Positions 60,799 to 64,000 of a DNA stretch of 64,000 nt are shown one piece after another. The position numbers and the translations under genes are program-made. A model generated the notes under the pieces. That model did not search any database and was not told where the DNA came from. It saw only the letters and a program-made list of their open reading frames with translations. Each line of letters begins with the position of its first letter. The first letter of the stretch is position 1. Origin of the DNA: URNF01 sp045634325 (lineage in GTDB: Bacteria > Bacillota > Clostridia > Oscillospirales > Acutalibacteraceae); contig JAZRAA010000053.1 in NCBI GenBank assembly GCA_045634325.1, positions 1 through 64,000 of the forward strand. The letters are read 5' to 3'.

Positions 60799-62001
60799 AT
60801 GAACACTGCTGATATTGAAAAAATCGTAAAGCAGGTCATCGGTGAGATGCAGGGCAATGCCGTTGCTTCCGCTCCCGCGAAATCGGCGGGCGGTGCGGTT
60901 CCCAAAACTGCGCGTGTTGCGATGCTGACTGCTCTGGAAAAGTTTGAGCTCAAGGAATATCCCATTCCGGCGCTCGGCGACGATGACATTCTCGTAAAGG
61001 TGGAGGGCTGCGGCGTTTGCGGCACCGACGCTCACGAGTATAAGAGAGACCCGTTCGGCTTAATTCCGGTTGTGCTCGGTCACGAAGGCACCGGCGAAAT
61101 CGTTGCCATGGGCAAAAACGTGAAGAAAGACAGTGCGGGTAAACCTCTCGCCATTGGCGATAAAGTTGTTACCTGTATGATTTTCAAAGATAACCCCGAC
61201 ATCACCATGTTCGACCTGAACAAACAGAATGTGGGTGGCGGCGACGTTATCGGTCTTGTGCCGGATGACGATGTACACTTCAACGGCTGGTTTGCGGATT
61301 ACTTGGTTATCCGCGGCGGCTCTACCGTGTTCAACGTCAGCGACTTGAACCTCGATATGCGTATCCTGATCGAACCCGCTGCGGTTCTGATTCACGCTGT
61401 TGAGCGTGCCAAGACCACCGGTATCCTGCGTTTCAACAGTCGTGTGGCGGTGCAGGGTTGCGGTCCTATCGGTCTGTTGTGTATCGCTGTTCTGCGTACC
61501 ATGGGTATTGAGAACATCGTTGCGATTGACGGCGAAGATAAGCGTCTGAACTTTGCTAAGGAAATGGGTGCTACCGCTGTGGTGAACTTCAAAAACCATA
61601 AAGGTATTGAAGAATTGACCAAAGGCGTGGAGAGTGCATTCGGCGGCTACTTGGCTGACTTTGCGTTCCAGTGCACCGGTTCTCCCATCGCGCATGCGAA
61701 TATTTATAAATTCATTCGCAATGGCGGTGGCTTGTGCGAGCTCGGCTTCTTCGTGAACGGCGGCGACGCTTCCATCAACCCGCACTTTGATATCTGCTCC
61801 AAGGAAATTACTACGGTTGGTTCTTGGGTTTATACGCTGCGTGACTACGCAACCACCTTTGATTTCCTCAAACGTGCGAAGGGCATCGGCCTGCCGCTTG
61901 AGAAGTTGATTACACACCGTTATCCGCTTGATAAAATCAACGATGCATTGGAGACCAACCTCTCTATGCAGGGCTTGAAGATAGCGATTATTAATGAGTA
62001 A
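60799..62001 (+). CDS. Zinc-type medium-chain alcohol dehydrogenase with N-terminal encapsulation peptide
   Basis: 400-residue NAD(P)-dependent dehydrogenase. Residues 1-17 (NTADIEKIVKQVIGEM) form an encapsulation-type helix, then an Ala/Pro/Ser linker to about 36. The catalytic zinc site is in GCGVCGTDAHE and GHEGTGEI, and the cofactor fold at VQGCGPIGLLCIAV. The four-Cys structural zinc loop is absent. It probably recycles NADH by interconverting lactaldehyde/propanediol or propanal/propanol inside the shell; direction is inferred. AGAAAGGAAG precedes the ATG. Confidence 0.9.
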   Translation: MNTADIEKIVKQVIGEMQGNAVASAPAKSAGGAVPKTARVAMLTALEKFELKEYPIPALGDDDILVKVEGCGVCGTDAHEYKRDPFGLIPVVLGHEGTGEIVAMGKNVKKDSAGKPLAIGDKVVTCMIFKDNPDITMFDLNKQNVGGGDVIGLVPDDDVHFNGWFADYLVIRGGSTVFNVSDLNLDMRILIEPAAVLIHAVERAKTTGILRFNSRVAVQGCGPIGLLCIAVLRTMGIENIVAIDGEDKRLNFAKEMGATAVVNFKNHKGIEELTKGVESAFGGYLADFAFQCTGSPIAHANIYKFIRNGGGLCELGFFVNGGDASINPHFDICSKEITTVGSWVYTLRDYATTFDFLKRAKGIGLPLEKLITHRYPLDKINDALETNLSMQGLKIAIINE

Positions 62002-62012
62002 GGGTGATGCAC

Positions 62013-62327
62013 ATGGGAAAAGCAGTTGGCATCATTGAGGTTTACGGCTTGGCGGCAGCGTTTGTTGCTTGCGACGCAGGCTGTAAAGCCGCTAATGTAA
62101 CGGTGGAAAACTTTGACAAGAACAAACCCGGTAATCCTGACCAGCTGGCGGTTCCGCTGATTGTGGCGGTGAAATTCCGCGGCAGTGTGTCGGCGGTGCA
62201 AGCGGCGATTGAAGCGGCGGAAGCGGCGGCAAACGGCGTTTCGGGTGTTGTTACTAAGCATATTATTCCGAATGTCGAAGACGGCACGGAAAAAATGCTC
62301 AAATTAAATGCGTTTGATAAAAATTAA
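62013..62327 (+). CDS. BMC-H shell protein, variant with longer central loop
   Basis: 104-residue single BMC domain (GKAVGIIEVYGLAAAFVACDAGCKAA at the start). Where the tandem paralogues have the short KIGSG pore loop, this has a longer stretch NKPGNPDQLAVP, so its pore should differ in size and charge. ATG 62013 is chosen because AAGGGTG lies six bases upstream. It forms hexameric facets with the following shell proteins. Confidence 0.88.
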   Translation: MGKAVGIIEVYGLAAAFVACDAGCKAANVTVENFDKNKPGNPDQLAVPLIVAVKFRGSVSAVQAAIEAAEAAANGVSGVVTKHIIPNVEDGTEKMLKLNAFDKN

Positions 62328-62354
62328 TTTATTAAAGTAATGGAGGAAAAGAAA

Positions 62355-62630
62355 ATGGCTTTAGAAGCATTAGGTATGGTAGAAACCAGAGGTTTGGTTG
62401 CAGCAATTGAGGCTGCTGACGCAATGGTAAAATCCGCTGAGGTGGAACTCATCGGTACTGAGAAAATCGGCTCCGGCCTCGTGTCCGTTATGGTTCGCGG
62501 CGACGTTGGTGCTGTGAAAGCGGCTACTGAATCCGGTTCTGCTGCGGCTTCCAAACTGGGCGAGCTGGTGGCTGTGCATGTCATCCCCAGACCCCATGGT
62601 GATGTAGAGAAAATCTTACCGAAACTGTAA
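62355..62630 (+). CDS. BMC-H shell protein, tandem copy 1
   Basis: 91-residue PduA/EutM-like hexamer former starting MALEALGMVETRGLVAAIEA, with the pore loop KIGSG. Differs from copies 2-4 at a few residues (KSAEVE instead of KAANVE) and ends in KL rather than KLK. The ribosome site TGGAGGAAAAGAAA is shared by all copies. Confidence 0.95.
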   Translation: MALEALGMVETRGLVAAIEAADAMVKSAEVELIGTEKIGSGLVSVMVRGDVGAVKAATESGSAAASKLGELVAVHVIPRPHGDVEKILPKL

Positions 62631-62647
62631 TTGAGGAAGTTTTTTAA

Positions 62648-62929
62648 ATGAAATCTTTAGGATTTGTAGAGGTTGAGAGTGTCGCGGCTGCCGTTGATTG
62701 CTTGGATATCATGTGTAAAGCGGCCAGCGTGGACCTCGTAACCTGGGAAAGAAAATTAGGCGGTCGTTTGGTGACCGTGGTTGTCGAAGGCCAACTTTCT
62801 GCTGTGAACGCGGCAGTGGCTGCTACCGACAGCGCGATTATCAAACCCTGCGCCAAAGCGGTGATTGCCAGTCCCCATAGTGAGACCGTGCGTATGGTAT
62901 TGCTCAGCGCATCCCGCTTGAAAAAATAA
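62648..62929 (+). CDS. BMC-H shell protein, divergent type
   Basis: 93-residue BMC domain beginning KSLGFVEVESVAAAVDCLDI, clearly different from the tandem copies. Its pore region reads RKLGGR, more basic, and it has Cys residues at positions 16, 21 and 68-69. It probably gives the shell a second pore chemistry. GAGGAAG precedes the ATG. It sits between copy 1 and copy 2. Confidence 0.9.
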   Translation: MKSLGFVEVESVAAAVDCLDIMCKAASVDLVTWERKLGGRLVTVVVEGQLSAVNAAVAATDSAIIKPCAKAVIASPHSETVRMVLLSASRLKK

Positions 62930-62953
62930 TATTGGCTTTGAAAGGTGAGTTGT

Positions 62954-63358
62954 ATGGAAAATACAAGCAATGCTCCCAAGCAGAGCACAACCCCTCGCGC
63001 CAATAGCGGTGCGAAAAAAGCGACCCCCGCTAACAATAACAAACCGCCGGTAGCACCGGTGGCGAAGGAGGAAAAGAAAATGGCATTAGAAGCATTGGGC
63101 ATGGTGGAAACCAGAGGCTTGGTGGCAGCAATTGAAGCCGCTGACGCAATGGTGAAAGCTGCGAATGTCGAACTCATCGGCACCGAGAAAATCGGTTCCG
63201 GCCTCGTGTCCGTCATGGTGCGCGGTGATGTGGGCGCTGTGAAAGCGGCTACTGAATCCGGTTCTGCTGCGGCTTCCAAACTCGGCGAGTTGGTGGCTGT
63301 GCACGTTATCCCGAGACCGCACGGCGATGTCGAAAAGATTTTGCCGAAACTGAAATAA
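62954..63358 (+). CDS. BMC-H shell protein, copy 2, with 42-residue N-terminal extension
   Basis: 134 residues. Residues 1-42 are low-complexity (Ala, Pro, Lys, Asn, Thr; ends VAKEEKK); from M43 the protein is a standard BMC-H nearly identical to the other copies. AAAGGTGAG supports the ATG at 62954. A second complete start, AAGGAGG plus ATG at 63080, is kept inside the gene and is the same signal used by the other copies. Two products, long and short, are therefore possible. The extension has no recognised motif. Confidence 0.88.
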   Translation: MENTSNAPKQSTTPRANSGAKKATPANNNKPPVAPVAKEEKKMALEALGMVETRGLVAAIEAADAMVKAANVELIGTEKIGSGLVSVMVRGDVGAVKAATESGSAAASKLGELVAVHVIPRPHGDVEKILPKLK

Positions 63359-63394
63359 TCTGTCTTAAAGTTTTTACATTAGGAGGAAAAGAAA

Positions 63395-63673
63395 ATGGCA
63401 TTAGAAGCATTGGGTATGGTAGAAACCAGAGGTTTGGTTGCAGCTATCGAAGCTGCTGACGCAATGGTGAAAGCGGCGAATGTCGAACTCATCGGGACCG
63501 AAAAAATCGGTTCCGGCCTCGTGTCCGTCATGGTGCGCGGCGATGTCGGCGCTGTGAAATCCGCTACTGAATCCGGTTCTGCTGCGGCTTCCAAACTCGG
63601 CGAGTTGGTGGCTGTGCACGTTATCCCGAGACCGCACGGCGATGTCGAAAAGATTTTGCCGAAACTGAAATAA
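63395..63673 (+). CDS. BMC-H shell protein, tandem copy 3
   Basis: 92 residues, almost identical to copy 2's BMC domain; the notable difference is KSATES for KAATES. Start after TTAGGAGGAAAAGAAA. The high similarity, including silent positions with copy 2 toward the 3' end, suggests recent duplication or gene conversion. Confidence 0.95.
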   Translation: MALEALGMVETRGLVAAIEAADAMVKAANVELIGTEKIGSGLVSVMVRGDVGAVKSATESGSAAASKLGELVAVHVIPRPHGDVEKILPKLK

Positions 63674-63737
63674 GCGGTATTTAGTTGTTATTTTCCGTCT
63701 TGAACGGTGAATTGATTTTGTATAGGAGGAAAAGAAC

Positions 63738-64000
63738 ATGGCTTTAGAAGCACTTGGAATGGTTGAAACCAGAGGCTTAGTTGCTGCAATTGAAGCGGCT
63801 GATGCTATGGTGAAAGCTGCCAATGTCGAACTCATCGGTACTGAGAAAATCGGTTCCGGCCTCGTGTCCGTTATGGTGCGCGGTGATGTGGGCGCTGTGA
63901 AAGCGGCTACTGAGTCCGGCTCTGCGGCTGCTTCCAAACTCGGCGAGTTGGTGGCTGTGCATGTCATCCCCAGACCCCATGGCGATGTGGAAAAAATCTT
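63738..64000 (+). CDS. BMC-H shell protein, tandem copy 4 (cut by window end)
   Basis: The first 87 residues of another near-identical copy, starting after TATAGGAGGAAAAGAAC. The window ends within the EKIL segment, so only a few C-terminal residues are missing. More microcompartment genes are expected beyond. Confidence 0.93.
   Translation, partial: MALEALGMVETRGLVAAIEAADAMVKAANVELIGTEKIGSGLVSVMVRGDVGAVKAATESGSAAASKLGELVAVHVIPRPHGDVEKI

Noticed and set aside
63080..63358. Calling the extended shell gene a separate short gene only
   Set aside because: The upstream 42 codons are open, in frame, preceded by their own ribosome site and have non-random Ala/Pro/Lys composition, so the long form is kept and the short form noted as an alternative product.
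62340..64000. CRISPR-like or tandem DNA repeat
   Set aside because: The repeated DNA is full-length coding sequence for shell proteins with ribosome sites, not short repeats with spacers. No CRISPR array, prophage or IS transposase gene was found in the window.

Overview
The window reads as a chromosomal segment of an anaerobic, low-to-mid GC Firmicute of the class Clostridia, most plausibly a gut Oscillospiraceae/Ruminococcaceae-type organism. Reasons: oxygen-sensitive glycyl radical enzymes, reverse rubrerythrin and rubredoxin under a PerR-type regulator, a BofA-like sporulation gene, clostridial-style gene orders, strong AGGAGG-type ribosome sites and many Rho-independent terminators. This placement is inference from gene content; no 16S gene is present.

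Layout. 1-5.1 kb is an accessory stretch: a PAP2 phosphatase that may begin upstream, short palindromic/MITE-like repeats, a YgjV-like membrane protein, and two Cu-Zn superoxide dismutase copies (one truncated, one intact). The SOD copies flank an AT-rich islet with a secreted and a membrane-anchored protein of unknown function. 5.2-24.8 kb is mostly housekeeping: a K+-dependent membrane pyrophosphatase, a chromate-transporter pair, yaaL-like/bofA, pgeF, a D,D-carboxypeptidase, pgi, yceD-rpmF, a PDZ-radical SAM protein, der, plsY, rsmD-coaD, galE and a perR-rubrerythrin-rubredoxin operon. Four tRNA genes (Gly, Arg, His, Gln) follow. 25.3-33.3 kb (minus strand) holds a complete F-type ATP synthase operon followed by citrate synthase. 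The c-subunit carries the two-carboxylate Na+ motif, so together with the pyrophosphatase a sodium-based membrane energetics is suggested.

33.4-42.4 kb (plus strand) is a de novo pyrimidine operon, pyrC-carB-pyrK-pyrD-pyrF-pyrE-pyrB-pyrI, behind a leader with an attenuator terminator; carA is absent. 42.4-54.9 kb (minus strand) is a nine-gene purine operon, purE-purF-purM-purN-IMP cyclohydrolase-AICAR transformylase-purD-purL-fhs, headed by a ZTP riboswitch and terminator. Its PurF has lost the glutaminase nucleophile and neighbouring glutaminase motifs, and the usual bifunctional PurH is split into two proteins.

55.0 kb to the end is a glycyl-radical bacterial microcompartment locus resembling the fucose/rhamnose type (GRM5). 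It encodes a diol dehydratase-type glycyl radical enzyme and activase, an EutS/PduU-like shell protein, an EutP/PduV-like GTPase, a class II aldolase with a C-terminal encapsulation helix, a GlcG-like protein, a zinc alcohol dehydrogenase with an N-terminal encapsulation helix, and six single-domain shell genes. Four of the shell genes are near-identical tandem copies, and the last runs off the window. The expected logic is deoxysugar phosphate to lactaldehyde, then 1,2-propanediol, then propionaldehyde inside the shell. No aldehyde dehydrogenase is visible, so it must lie downstream or elsewhere.
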